DNA of 64,000 nt, from the NCBI GenBank assembly GCA_963932465.1, contig OZ010786.1:533389073-533453072 (forward strand), given 5' to 3'. A model generated the notes under the pieces. That model was not told the DNA's origin and did not search any database. It was given only the letters and a program-made list of their open reading frames with translations. Origin of the DNA: Maratus speciosus (taxonomy: Eukaryota > Arthropoda > Arachnida > Araneae > Salticidae). How positions within the stretch are numbered: position 1 is the first letter of the stretch; the number at the start of each line of letters is the position of its first letter. This document shows positions 11,265 through 21,699 of the stretch, in pieces. The position numbers were made by a program, and so were the translations under genes.

Positions 11265-12303
11265 TATGAATCTACATATTATATAAAATGCATATATTAT
11301 GAATATATATTTACTATTCAGTATTAAACTCGTGAATTTTTTAAAGCAATTAGATATTCTTGGAAAGGCTAGGAACTGTAATATAAATATATGAATATTA
11401 GTTTAATGACAAGAAAAATATTAAATCATTGAAAATAATCCATAAGCATACACAACATTTAGATTTAACCTGTTGATTTCTTTTGGAAAAAATTAATTCC
11501 ATAACCGATATTTAATTCTGACAGGGAATATTTCATTTAGCTAATGTTTTACAGCACATCACAATTTGTCATTTTTATGATAAAAATATAACTGCATTAA
11601 ATATTTTTAAGAGGCTGAAAACTAAAACTTTCACCTTAGAAAATAAATTTTTATATCCAAAATCTTCATTTTATAAATACATTCAAAGAGATTATTTTGA
11701 TAATAGTCTGTCTTATCCAATACGAATTTAAACCTTTAATTTAAAATTAATTATTATTTAGAAAGATAAAACTCTATCTTTTGCATAATACTCATTGTTC
11801 TTGATTTTTGGAAATTATTATACATTTCAAACTTCAATTATCAAGATTAATGTGAGGAGAAATTAATTACGATAAAAAATACAATATTTGATTTTAACAT
11901 ACATTAGCTAAAATAAATGACTTTATTCCTTTGAAACCTATTTCAATTTCTTTTCCGATGATTGTTAGATTTAATTTTTTTTAGATATCCAGTTATTTAA
12001 ATTAGGCTATTATTATTATGTATTTATTGCTCTGAATGGTAATATTTAAATGGAAATCATTAAAAATTAATTAACTCTATTTTATCAGTGTGATTGACTT
12101 AAGTTAATGTGAGATAAAGCATCATTATAATTAAGATAAATCCATCGAGCGTAAAATGTTTGCTTTTTTCAAACATTTAATTTTCTGCCGCGTATTGTAC
12201 TAATTTGATAACATGAAAATAATTTAAGTGATATGAATAGATATTTTATATATGTAGGAAAATTTTACCTATTATAGGTTTTCCTTATACACTATATGGT
12301 AAT
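11265..12303. other. No feature seen; AT-rich DNA
   Basis: About 1 kb without recognisable coding sense, tandem structure or element ends. Confidence 0.5.
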
Positions 12304-13696
12304 TAATGATCGGACACTTTCAATTTTAGACATTTTGTCGAATATTAAAGATATATTTGTCGAATTTTTCTATAACTTCAGGATTTTGAAGAATATGTTC
12401 GGATTCATATATATCAACGGCCGGCGGTTTGATCAGAAGGACAATTAGGGAGCCAACAAAAAATCAAAGAAAATGAGTAATGTTTGTGATCACCCTGTAA
12501 AATAAAATGCACGAAATGATCCATCGCTATAGCTCACAAATATATGGATATTGTACAATATATGTATTCATTTGTGGAAGAATGGGACGTATATTCATGG
12601 AGATATATTGATTTTTTTTTTTTTTTTTTTTTTTTTAAGTTTAAGAATTTTTTGCAAGTTTTTTTTTTTTTTATATATATATATCATCCACGGTTCTTTA
12701 CCAAATTTAACGCCAGTTTCAGAAAATTTGACAAGATTTAGTAGAAATAATATGGTGTAATTGGAATGAATATATATTAAACATTTGATTAAATATGAGC
12801 AGTTCAATTAAATATTTTACAGTCAATCTATGGAGCAACTTATTAAAAAAAATCCAGTGAAATGTCGTCAAATTCAGAAAGATATCGGCAATAGACTGAG
12901 CTGATTTTTAATTGTTCTCTAAAATCTGCTAAATGATGAGGGGTTTTCCATAAATTTTCCCTTTTAATTTTTAATTTTTTTTTTCTTTTGTACACATTTT
13001 TTTTTTGCTTAAAGCCAAATAATAAAAATGACAATTTGCGGAAAATCCCTTATTATTCAGCAGCTTTTAGAGCGCAACTAAAAATTCGTTCTCTATATGA
13101 CCGATATCTTTCTGAATTTTCACGATATTTTACTGGGGTGTTTTATGAGTTGCTCCATAGAGTTGACAATTAAATCTTGAATAAAATGTTATTTATCGTG
13201 CGCGCATGCAGAGATAAAAAAATAATTCATTCAACTACCCATATTTTATCAAATATTTAATATATTTACATTCCAACTGCAAAATATTATTTCCACTACA
13301 TTTGGTCACATTTTTTGAAACGGACGTTAAAATTGGAAAAAAAAAAAACCTGCTTGATATGAACAAAAAAGACATTTTGATAAAATCGATATACCTCCAT
13401 GTATATACGTACTATTCTTCCACAAATGAATACATATATTGTATAATATCCAAATTTTCGTAAGGTATAGCGATAGATCATGCCGTGCATTTTATTTTAA
13501 TGGATGATTCCAAACATTATTATTTTTCTTTGATTTTTTGTTGCCCCCCCTAATTCTCCTTCTGATCTGAGCGCCGCGCCGTCGATAAATATGAAGTCGG
13601 ACACACTCTTCGTAATTCTGAAGTTCCATAAAAATCCGACAAATGTATAATTAAATATTCCAAAATATGTCTAAAATTGAAATTGTCCGATCATTA
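12304..13696. mobile_element. Near-complete palindrome (foldback element), arms about 690 bp
   Basis: The outer left sequence TAATGATCGGACACTTTCAA pairs with TTGAAATTGTCCGATCATTA on the right. Pairing continues through landmarks such as ATTTGTGGAAGAATGG/ACTATTCTTCCACAAAT, ATACATATATTGTA, AAAATCAAAGAAAA and TCTATGGAGCAACT/AGTTGCTCCATAGA almost to a T-rich centre near 12970-13020. The two arms differ at many positions, so the palindrome is old. No transposase is encoded; open frames here are palindrome shadows. It lies directly against the next foldback element. Confidence 0.8.
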
Positions 13697-13828
13697 CTGG
13701 CTAATAGTAGGAGAGCTGTTGAACATTTTTGAGTAGGTATTTGAAGCACCCTGAAAATTTGTGCAACACTTCTTTTGTAATGCCTGAATACAAAATCGAA
13801 TGTCCGGCTGAAGGCTCGTGGCCCAAAA

Positions 13829-14503
13829 ACTGTGCCAGACACGTGTCAAGTGCCATTTTTTGACTACCCAAAAAAGGTATTTGAGGCACGCTGAGATTGA
13901 GACAGAATAATATTTATGCTTATAAAAAATATTTTGAAAATGACAGACACTTTAGTCGGCCCAAAACCTGTGCCAGACACGTGTCAAGTGCCATCCTTTG
14001 ACTACCCCAAAAAGCTATTTGAGGCACGCTGAGATTGAGACAGAATAGTATTTATGCTTATAAAAAATATTTTGAAAATGACAGACACTTTAGTCGGCCC
14101 AAAACCTGTGCCACCCACGTGTCAAGTGCCATTTTTTGACTACCCAAAAAAGGTATTTGAGGCACGCTGATATTGAGACAGATTAGTGTTTACGCTTAGA
14201 AAAAAATATTTTGAAAATGACAGACACTTTAGTCGGCCCAAAACCTGTGCCAGACACGTGTCAAGTGCCATTTTTTGACTACTTAAAAAAGGTATTTGAG
14301 GCACGCTGAGATTGAGACAGAACAGTATTTATGCTTAGAAAAAAATATTTTCAAAATGACAGACATTTTAGGCGGCCCAAAACCTGTGCCAGACACTTGT
14401 CAAGTGCCATTTTTTGACTACCCCAAAAAGGTATTTGAGGCACGGTGAGATTGAGATAGAAAAATATTTATGCTTAGAAAAAAATATTTTGAAAATGACA
14501 GAC
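13829..14503 (-). repeat. Tandem units of the left foldback arm, about 140 bp each, 5 copies
   Basis: Each unit contains GTGCCAGACACGTGTCAAGT, GCCATTTTTTGACTACCC, GGTATTTGAGGCACGCTGAG and AAATGACAGACACTTTAGTC. Units differ by only a few bases, much less than the outer ends do, which suggests recent homogenisation or expansion. Confidence 0.85.
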
Positions 14504-14581
14504 ACATTTGTTGGCACTTTTTACTTGCCAGACAACATAGAATGTTAAACGCGAGTGCCAGTAAAGCTGGACTTGCGGTGT
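14503..14581. repeat. Inner inverted repeat, left copy (partner 15729-15807)
   Basis: GGCACTTTTTACTTGCCAGA, CAACATAGAATGTTAAACGC and GAGTGCCAGTAAAGCTGG on the left correspond inversely to CCAGCTTTACTGACACTC, GCGTTTAACATTCTATGTTG and TCTGGTAAGTAGAAAGTGCC on the right. The pair marks the inner boundary of each arm. Confidence 0.8.
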
Positions 14582-15174
14582 CTTTTTAAAAGTATATTTA
14601 AAAGTATATTTTTAAAGTATATTTAAAAGTATATTTATATAAAAGTTTATAAATATACTTTTATAACTATGATTTTGTCATATACATTTATATGTAATGA
14701 AATTTAACGATCGTTTAATGACGGTTAGGACATAATTTAAACTGATTAAAATTGCTTTAAACTCAAAGTTAAGGTCCCAATTCTGAACACTGTTGATTTG
14801 TGTTCGATAGTGTTAGTGTCGGAGACAACATGAGAAAAGTATTGTTGCCATAGAAAAACGACTTATTTAATTTCGAAATATATAATGAAATAGTTCTTAA
14901 TCGGACAGTTACATTTAAAGTGCACTTAAATTTATCCAGCCGGTGAAACCGTCCGAAAATCAAATAACTTCATTAACGCGCAACTTGTATATATTACATA
15001 AGCTTACAGAAAAAATAACAAAATATTTCATTAAGTTTAAATTCCTTAAGTACCGCGCATTCCAATAATCATTTAACAAGCAATTTTCAGATGCATTAAA
15101 ATATTCGCGGTTTGTGAGGAAAAGTTTTACCCACCAAATCACGTGCACATTCGTCTTTTAGCGCCAAATAATAT
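14582..15174. other. Central spacer of the foldback element, no gene seen
   Basis: It contains a short AAAGTATATTTAA-type repeat near 14590-14660. Otherwise there are only short chance frames. Confidence 0.4.
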
Positions 15175-15690
15175 ATTTTACTTTTAGCTCACAGACTATC
15201 AAAGCCTGAGAGCTTATGTGCCCGCCGGTTCTGTATGTACGTAACGCGATAACTCTTGATAGAAGCATACCATTTGCTTCAATTTTTTTTTCTTGTTTCA
15301 TTCTGATATGCCGCTTCCCTGATTAGTTTTGGGTACTCATTGGTTAAGGATAAAGGGGAAAAAGGGGAGTTCGCCCCCCCCCCCACCCCTTAATTCAGAT
15401 AAATGGGTTTTTCATGAAGAATTATTCAATTTGCTCCGAATTTGGTATACCGGTTTATTATGTTAAGGAACTTCCCTGATTAGTTTGGGGGTTTCATTGG
15501 TTAAGGATAAAGGGGAAAAGGGGCGTTAGTCCACCGTCCCCTTATTTCAGATAAATGGTGTTTTCATGCAGAAATATTCGATTTGCTCCGAATTTGGTAT
15601 GCCGGTTTATTATGTTAAGGAACTTCCCTGATTAGTTTTGGGTTTCATTGGTTAAGGATAAAGAAGGAAAAGAGGTGCAACGCGATTTAC
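15175..15690 (+). repeat. Copy of the 'AGCCTGAGAGCTTATGTGC' head plus ~145-bp tandem units
   Basis: A head with CAAAGCCTGAGAGCTTATGT, GCCCGCCGGTTCTGTATG and CGATAACTCTT is followed by three units containing CTTCCCTGATTAGTTT, TTGGTTAAGGATAAAGGGG and ATTTGCTCCGAATTTGGTAT. The same head and units occur at 35510-36039 and, without the head, at 41771-42960. Confidence 0.8.
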
Positions 15691-15815
15691 GCTTTGTTTG
15701 TATCATAAGTCAGTAAATGGATCTTCAGCGGGGCACCGCAATTCCAGCTTTACTGACACTCGCGTTTAACATTCTATGTTGTCTGGTAAGTAGAAAGTGC
15801 CAACAAAAGCGTCAT

Positions 15816-17588
15816 AATCAGTCATCCAAACATTATTAACATGTACACTGACGGTTCTAAGGTGGACTCTGGCACGGCATATGCTGTAGTGGCCTACCTT
15901 CAAAACACAAAACTTTTTGAAAAAACTGTTAAAATACGTACAGATAATTCTATTTTTCAGGCGGAGCTGCATGCAGCCATCAACAGCCATTAATTGGGCA
16001 ATAAATTCTACTCACAACTGATTCCAAATATTCTCTGAAAGCCAATCGGCAATTAAAGCATTACTTAAATTATTCCCAACAAATCTCGATATCTATAACA
16101 TTCAAATTAAAATTAAAAAACATCAAAATAAATTAATTTACTTAACTGGGATTAAAGGTCATATTGGAATAGCAGGAAATGATTTGGCGGACAAGCTAGC
16201 GAATGACGCTGCTCAGTACTGCAACCTTCCAGTAGATCGGAGTATTAGATTACCTCGATCATATTTATTAAAATGCATCAATTCACAATTACTGGATAGG
16301 TGGCAGCACAACTGGGATCACTCAGGGAGCGGCCGATTTACGCATCAGATTGTGCCAAAGGTTCAACAAAAGCTAATTGTTAACGACAAAGTTTCCATTT
16401 ATTTCCTAACGGGCTGCGGTAGATTTCCATCTTTTCTTCATCGCATAAACAAGAAAGATAACGATCTCTGCAAGTGTGGTGTCCGAGTAGACCCACTACA
16501 TTATCTATTTGGCAATTGCAAATTTATGAAATTTAAATTCAAGCGAACAGGACCCTCAATCTTCGCAGATATTCTTAAGATTATTAATGATCCCATTCAG
16601 CTCAAAAAGTTATATGAAAACTATAACATTCTCAACAGTTTTTACTCATTTATAAATTATAAATTTCTAGCTTAATTCTATACTATTTAACTTTTCCAAA
16701 CGTAGTTCTGGCTGTGGTCTGGGGTATTCGTGTCGGCGTGGTCATATTTTATATAAAATGTAATTAATTTATACTCCTGGCAAATTTTCTTCGACTGAGT
16801 CATCTTCAAATACCAATTCTTTTGTATAAAGTGTAAATGACAACTTTCATTATTCCAGTACAGATTCTTAATCATTATTGGAGTATTATTGTGTTGTAAA
16901 TTTAGATATACTATTATACACAATTTCTTATACTTTTATAATAGTGCATAATATTAATTATTGTCCGCATATTGTATCTTAATACTAAATTTTTAGTGTA
17001 GATTTATAAATCTCATAATATCTCAAACATAGTATCATTGTATTGTAAATTTGTAAATAATTATTAACTACAATTACTTATACTTTCATAACAGTGCATA
17101 ATATTAATTATTATTTGCATCTTGTACCTTAATACTTATTTTTAGTATAGAGTTAAAAATAGTTTTGCATCATATACCTTGAAAATAGCTTTAAGTGTTG
17201 TAAATATCACATTTGTACATGGTTTAAATTGATGTTAGCATTGTGAATCCTGAAAATAACATAAAAGTGTTGTAAATATGTAGGTAATTGTGATTAAAAA
17301 AAAGTTTAATATCAAATTCTAAAACTATGCATATTTATATGTTATAATAATGAATATTTCTCTCAAATGTAATTATAGGGGTCATCTGTAAATATTTATT
17401 GCACACACTTTTCAATAATTGTCATATATCTGACATTGTTATTTCTCCCAAACTATAAAAAAAAAAAAAAAATCATTGAAGGATTTCCGCAGGTAGTAAA
17501 ACGTTTCCCTGCCCTGGGCTTGGGAGTTACACCTAACCATAAGCCAAAAGCGGGTTCCAGGGTGGGTGCTTACTTACTTACTTACTCA
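15816..17588 (+). mobile_element. 5'-truncated LINE (RNase H-bearing, I/Jockey-group-like)
   Basis: Coding remnants of an RNase H domain and the C-terminal tail of a LINE polyprotein are followed by an AT-rich 3' untranslated region with an internal A-run (17457-17472) and a GC-richer end. It finishes in tandem TTAC units (about 17570-17586). On both sides the interrupted foldback arm resumes. No clear target-site duplication could be read. Confidence 0.7.
15838..16678 (+). pseudogene. LINE ORF2 C-terminal part: RNase H domain and CxC..H..C tail
   Basis: The first frame begins MYTDGSKVDSGTAYAVVAYL with the catalytic D of TDGS. It carries FQAELHAA with the catalytic E, then reaches a stop. 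In another frame SESQSAIKALL supplies the region of the third acidic residue; the D itself lies where the frame is broken. The open frame that includes 16184-16675 continues with GHIGIAGNDLADKLA (H...GN..AD.LA). It ends in a cysteine module, CKCGVRVDPLHYLFGNC, seen downstream of RNase H in R1/I/Jockey-like LINEs. The RNase H would remove the RNA template during target-primed reverse transcription. A nonsense codon and frame shifts near 15990-16080 make it a pseudogene, although the last 163 codons are open. Confidence 0.85.
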
Positions 17589-18410
17589 TTTTCAAAATAT
17601 TTTTTTCTAAGCATAAATATTATTCTGTCTGTCTCTCAGCGTGCCTCAAATACCTTTTTTGGGTAGTCAAAAAATGGCACTTGACACGTGTCTGGAACAG
17701 TTTTTGGGCCGACTAAAGTGTCTGACATTTTCAAAATATTTTTTCTAAGCATAAATATTATTCTGTCTCAATCTCAGCGTGCCTCAAATACCTTTTTTGG
17801 GTAGTCAAAAAATGGCACTTGACACGTGTCTGGCACAGGTTTTGGGCCGCCTAAAGTGTCTGTCATTTTGATTTTTTTTTTTTCTAAGCATAAATACCGT
17901 TCTGTCTCAATCTCAGCATGCCTCAAATACCTTTTTTGGGTAGTCGAATAATGGCACTTGACACACGTCTGGTACAGGTTTTGTGCCGACTAAAGTGTCT
18001 GCCATTTTCAAAATATTTTTTTCTAAGCATAAATACTATTCTGTCTCAATCTCAGCGTGCCTCAAATACCTTTTTTGCGTAGTCAAAAAATGGCACTTGA
18101 CACGTGTCTGGCACAGGTTTTGGGCCGAATAAATTGTCTGTCATTTTCAAAATATTTTTTTCTAATCATAAATACTATTCTGTCTCAATCTCAGCGTGCC
18201 TCAAATACCTTTTTGGGTAGTCAAAAAATGGCACTTGACGCGTGTCTGGCACAGGTTTTGGGCCGACAAAAGTGTCTGTCATTTTCAAAATATTTTTTTC
18301 TAAGCATAAATACTATTCTGTCTCAATCTCAGCGTGCCTCAAATACCTTTTTTGGGTAGTCAAAAAATGGCACTTGACACGTGTCTGGCACAGTGTTTGG
18401 GCCAAGATCC
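17589..18410 (+). repeat. Tandem units of the right foldback arm, about 140 bp each, 6 copies
   Basis: These are reverse complements of the left-arm units, with ATGGCACTTGACACGTGTCT recurring at steps of roughly 137-141 bp. Open frames spanning the units are by-products of the repeat. Confidence 0.85.
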
Positions 18411-18521
18411 TTCAGCCAGACATTCGATTTTGTATTCAGGCATTACAGAAGAAGTGTTGCACAAATTTTCAGGATGCCTCAAATACCTTCCCTAAAATGT
18501 TTAACAGCTCTTGGACTATAA

Positions 18522-19217
18522 ATAGTGTTCATGATATTAAAATAACATAACGGAAAATTTTAGGGGTTTAGCAGGTATTTTTTTTTCTGTGGTGTAAGTG
18601 AAGTTTTCTGTGATCTTTAAACACTCAAGATTGTATAGATTGAGATAAATTACGTAATATATAAAACCTTTCCGCAATATTTTTCTAATTATGCTTAAAA
18701 ATATATATATTCTTTAATGTATAAGACAATTTACATATAGTGTTAAATAGTAAAATATTTAAAAAAATAAATGAAAACATCTTTAAACATAACTTTTGGT
18801 TTAAGATTTTAAGAGATATTATTATTCATAAAGAACTACTCAAAAAGTTTGTTTTTAATAACCCAGATATATTTATATATGTGCAACGTTGTTACTCAAA
18901 ATGTTATTAATCAAATAACGATTATATTCAAAGAATATTAAATATTAAAATGTTACCAATTTTTTCCAAAAAGAAATTCAAATAGATTATTTAATATATA
19001 TCAACCTAATATTTTGCTGATAACTCATAATTAACTTATTAATAAATTTGATGGAACTTTAGAATGTTTATCCTTTGATTTCTTGCGTTATTTGATTAAT
19101 ATTGTTTAGATTTCAAACTTTATGAACATGTAACTTTGTCATGTTTTTAAATCAGATGTTATGAGTTAAACAAACCCCTACCACATTTTACGGACCTAGT
19201 ATATTTTGATAGCTATA
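18522..19217. other. No gene seen; AT-rich DNA
   Basis: Low-complexity AT-rich sequence separates the foldback element from the next DNA transposon. Confidence 0.5.
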
Positions 19218-19600
19218 GGAGAGACCGGGGCAAGATGACTATGTTAACAATTTTTGTTGTTTATTAATTTATTTTTAAGTATAGTAAAATTAATTTTACA
19301 TAATCTGTTAGAGTGTTCCTTTGTAGTATTAAATATATTACCATTTAGTTTTTTAAATAAAAACAATAAAAGATAATTTCATTTTTTCATAACATTAACA
19401 AACCGTCACCTTGCCCTAGTACTGGGGCAAGATGACTTTGGCCTTGGGGAAAGATTACAAAGCTGAAAAAGTTGGGACATATTTTATCTTTTGAATATGT
19501 TACATGGTTTAACAAATGCTAACTGTGTTTTTACATCTTACAAAGTATCAAACTAAGCATAACGCATTGTAACGTAATGTTGAAGTATTTAGTTGTGCAG

Positions 19601-19978
19601 CTAACAATAGTCACAAATAAAAATGGCATTTTCATAATTAGAACATTCCTTATGCGACCACTCTTGGAATTTACAGCACTGGTTCCATCCCTTTGTTGGT
19701 GGGTCACAATATTGCTCGTCACAAGCAGGACATCTGAGAACACCATCCTTTCAAGTTGATGCAAGTGGACTGTTTGGCCTGGATTTAATATACTTAGGCC
19801 TACAGAAACTTAGTTTGAATTTTTTTACACCCTTTTTATCTTCATGAGCTTCTTTTCTCTGTTTTTTTAAACGTTCCTTTTCCTCCGTCTGCGTTTCCCT
19901 TTGTTCTGACATCTCTTTGATGGGTGTGCTTGTAAAAACGCTTGAGCTCAGTGTTTTTTTTTTTTTTTTTTTTCTCAC
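19601..19978 (-). pseudogene. Transposase C-terminus with PHD-like zinc finger (pogo/Tigger-like)
   Basis: The minus-strand frame from 19978 has a lysine-rich, charged segment (TPIKEMSEQRETQTEEKERL), then after one in-frame TGA (19751-19753) the finger begins with VLRCPACDEQYCDPP. It continues W-N-Q-C-C-x4-W-S-H-K-E-C and ends FICDYC with a stop right after. The C..C ... W..C ... W.H..C ... F.CD.C layout is seen at the C-terminus of many Tigger-type transposases in invertebrates. The DDE catalytic core is missing. The lysine codons at the frame start come from an A-run. One stop and the loss of the core make it non-functional. Confidence 0.75.
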
Positions 19979-20224
19979 ATTGTGTTGCTTTAGTCAATGG
20001 TTTGAAATCAAAAACTAACATGCTTCTTTTGTGCATCAGAATCAGCATTTACCGTAAGTTCTGGTTCTTCTAGAGAGTTTATACGTTGGTTTTCTACTAC
20101 CGGTGTCTGAGAATGACGAGCTCGTCATCTTGTCCTGCACTGCTTGTTTAAAAATATTCCTTTTCATTGCCATGAAGGAAGGCGATTAATTGAATGCAGC
20201 AGACCCAGGTCAAAATTCTTGCTA

Positions 20225-20606
20225 GTACTAGCATAAAAAAGTATGCTAGTTATTGCTATGTATTGCTCTGTCTATTGATTTTTATGCTAGTATATGCTTT
20301 ACAATGCTACCCAGCATCACATGCTATATAGCTACCTTACAGAGCAATATCATGACAAGCTATATACAAGCCTTTTATGCTTGTTTGCTGTTTAAGCTTC
20401 CTCCAGAGCATGGAGAGGTAGGTACCTTAATGTGCTATTAAATGTTTTTTTATGCTTGCCAGCATAATATGCTATGCAGCCAGCTTAGTGATAAATAGCA
20501 TGGCAAGCTATGTACAAGCATTTTATGCTTGTTTGATGTTTAAGCTTCTTTCAAAGCATGGAGATGTGGGTACCTTAACGTGCTTTTATATGCTTTTTTA
20601 TGCTTG
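20225..20606 (+). repeat. ~150-bp tandem units, left block (continues at 25078)
   Basis: Units carry CCAGCATAATATGCTATGCA, GGCAAGCTATGTACAAGCAT, TTTTATGCTTGTTTG, TGTTTAAGCTTC and GGAGAGGTAGGTACCTTAA. The last unit here is cut by the gypsy insertion and completed at 25078. Confidence 0.85.
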
Positions 20607-20807
20607 TGTTCTGGATAAATTTATTTAGTTTTGTTGAGTTAGCAACAGCTCAAAAGTTTCAGTTTTTGTTTTGAAAAAATAAAAGATGTTCGACCAATAA
20701 AAATGTGGGAGTTGTGAATCATTTTAAATATATTTAATCGTAAGATTTATAATATCTGAAAATTAGAATATAGTTTAAATTGCTATATAAAAAGCAGCGC
20801 CCCAACA
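20607..20807 (+). repeat. 5' LTR
   Basis: It begins TGTTCTGGATAAATTTATTT and ends AAGCAGCGCCCCAACA. An AATAAAA-like signal lies in the middle and a TATATAAAAAG box lies near the end. Confidence 0.9.
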
Positions 20808-20810
20808 AAC

Positions 20811-20826
20811 TGGTGACCCGTCAAGT
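20811..20826 (+). promoter_or_regulatory. Primer-binding site TGGTGACCCGTCAAG
   Basis: Three bases after the LTR comes TGGTGACCCGTCAAG. The gypsy at 29-34 kb starts its site with TGGTGACC too, so both may use related primer tRNAs; I did not identify the tRNA. Confidence 0.7.
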
Positions 20827-20832
20827 TAAAAA

Positions 20833-21665
20833 ATGTCTAAAAGTGAATCGTCGAACAGTAATTATACTTCTATGAAAGAAACGCCGGAACGCAACAAGGT
20901 GAACAGAAAAATGTCTCCATTTTGGACTCATAGACGAGAAATATGTTTTTTTTTCAAATTGAAGCACAATTTCAAATTAATGAAATTAGTAAGGAAGAAA
21001 CAATGTTTAATTATTTAGTTGCTCAACTTGAATCTAAATACGTAGAGAATATATGGGATATTATATATAGTGACAGTTTAACCAAATATTCCGATTCCAA
21101 AGCTAAGTTATTACATTTATTTAGAGAAAGCAAAAACGTGCAAATTAGGCGATTGATAACCGGATTTGAACTAGGAAATATGAAACCTAGTCAGCTCCTT
21201 CAAAAGCTAAGAACTGTAGCTACTTCTGACGTTTCGGAAAACCTCATCAAAACACTTTGGCTTGAAACATTGCCCGACGGCATAAAAAATATATTTCTTG
21301 TTAGCGAAGAAAAATTAGAAAAATTAGCTGTAATGGCAGATAAAATGAGTCATATGAAATCAAAACCTGAAATTTTTTCTACAAAAAATAAATCTGATAA
21401 TGTTAATGATAATACGGGATTGCAAGTTAAAAATGAGCTTGTAAATCGAATTGCTTCTCTGGAACAGAAAATTTCGCAATTGTGCATTTCACGAAAATCC
21501 AGAGCTAATTCTCGAAATAATGAAAACCGTTCTGGCTCGCGAAGCTGATCTCGTAAGCGCTACAATCCTAATGGCATACTGTGTTATTTTCATTTCAGTT
21601 TCGGCGATCGTTGTTTTCCTGACAAATGTACCCAGCCTTGTGCTTGGAATAACATTAACGATTCT
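20833..21665 (+). pseudogene. gag of the old gypsy element
   Basis: A first frame starts MSKSESSNSNYTSMKETPER. After a frame change near 20943 the capsid-like frame runs to 21548, with NYLVAQLESKYVENIWDII, IRRLITGFELGNMKPSQLLQ and LWLETLPDGIKNIF blocks typical of mag-like gag. A further frame (about 21572-21640) gives the zinc-knuckle region C-Y-F-H...K-C-x3-C, a CX2H...CX3C variant. The product would package element RNA in a particle. At least two frameshifts and a stop break it. Confidence 0.8.
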
Positions 21666-21699
21666 AAACAGGAAAATGCAGCAGTAGATGTAGCGACAG

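Larger units (their letters stand above)
13706..18521. mobile_element. Foldback element with tandemly repeated arms, LINE nested inside
   Basis: The outer ends share inverted sequence (left GAGAGCTGTTGAACATTTTT; right, inverted, AAGAGCTGTTAAACATTTT). This is followed by GGTATTTGAGGCA-like sequence, an ATACAAAATCGAATGTC block and then five (left) or six (right) copies of a roughly 140-bp unit in opposite orientation. An inner inverted pair sits at 14503-14581 and 15729-15807. The right arm is broken between its inner pair and its tandem units by a LINE fragment. No transposase is seen, so it was moved in trans if mobile. The central spacer (14582-15728) holds another repeat family at 15175-15690. 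Confidence 0.75.

Noticed and set aside
12544..13173. Overlapping frames on both strands
   Set aside because: They are mirror images of one another in the palindrome and consist of homopolymer-coded Phe or Lys runs.
17436..18550. Plus-strand frames of about 100 codons as repeat proteins
   Set aside because: They read through ~140-bp tandem DNA units whose length is not a constant multiple of three; the periodic peptide is a by-product.
19751..20048. Lysine-rich frames as nuclear proteins
   Set aside because: They are shadows of, or the linker part of, the decayed pogo/Tigger-like transposase, with Lys runs coded by a homopolymer.
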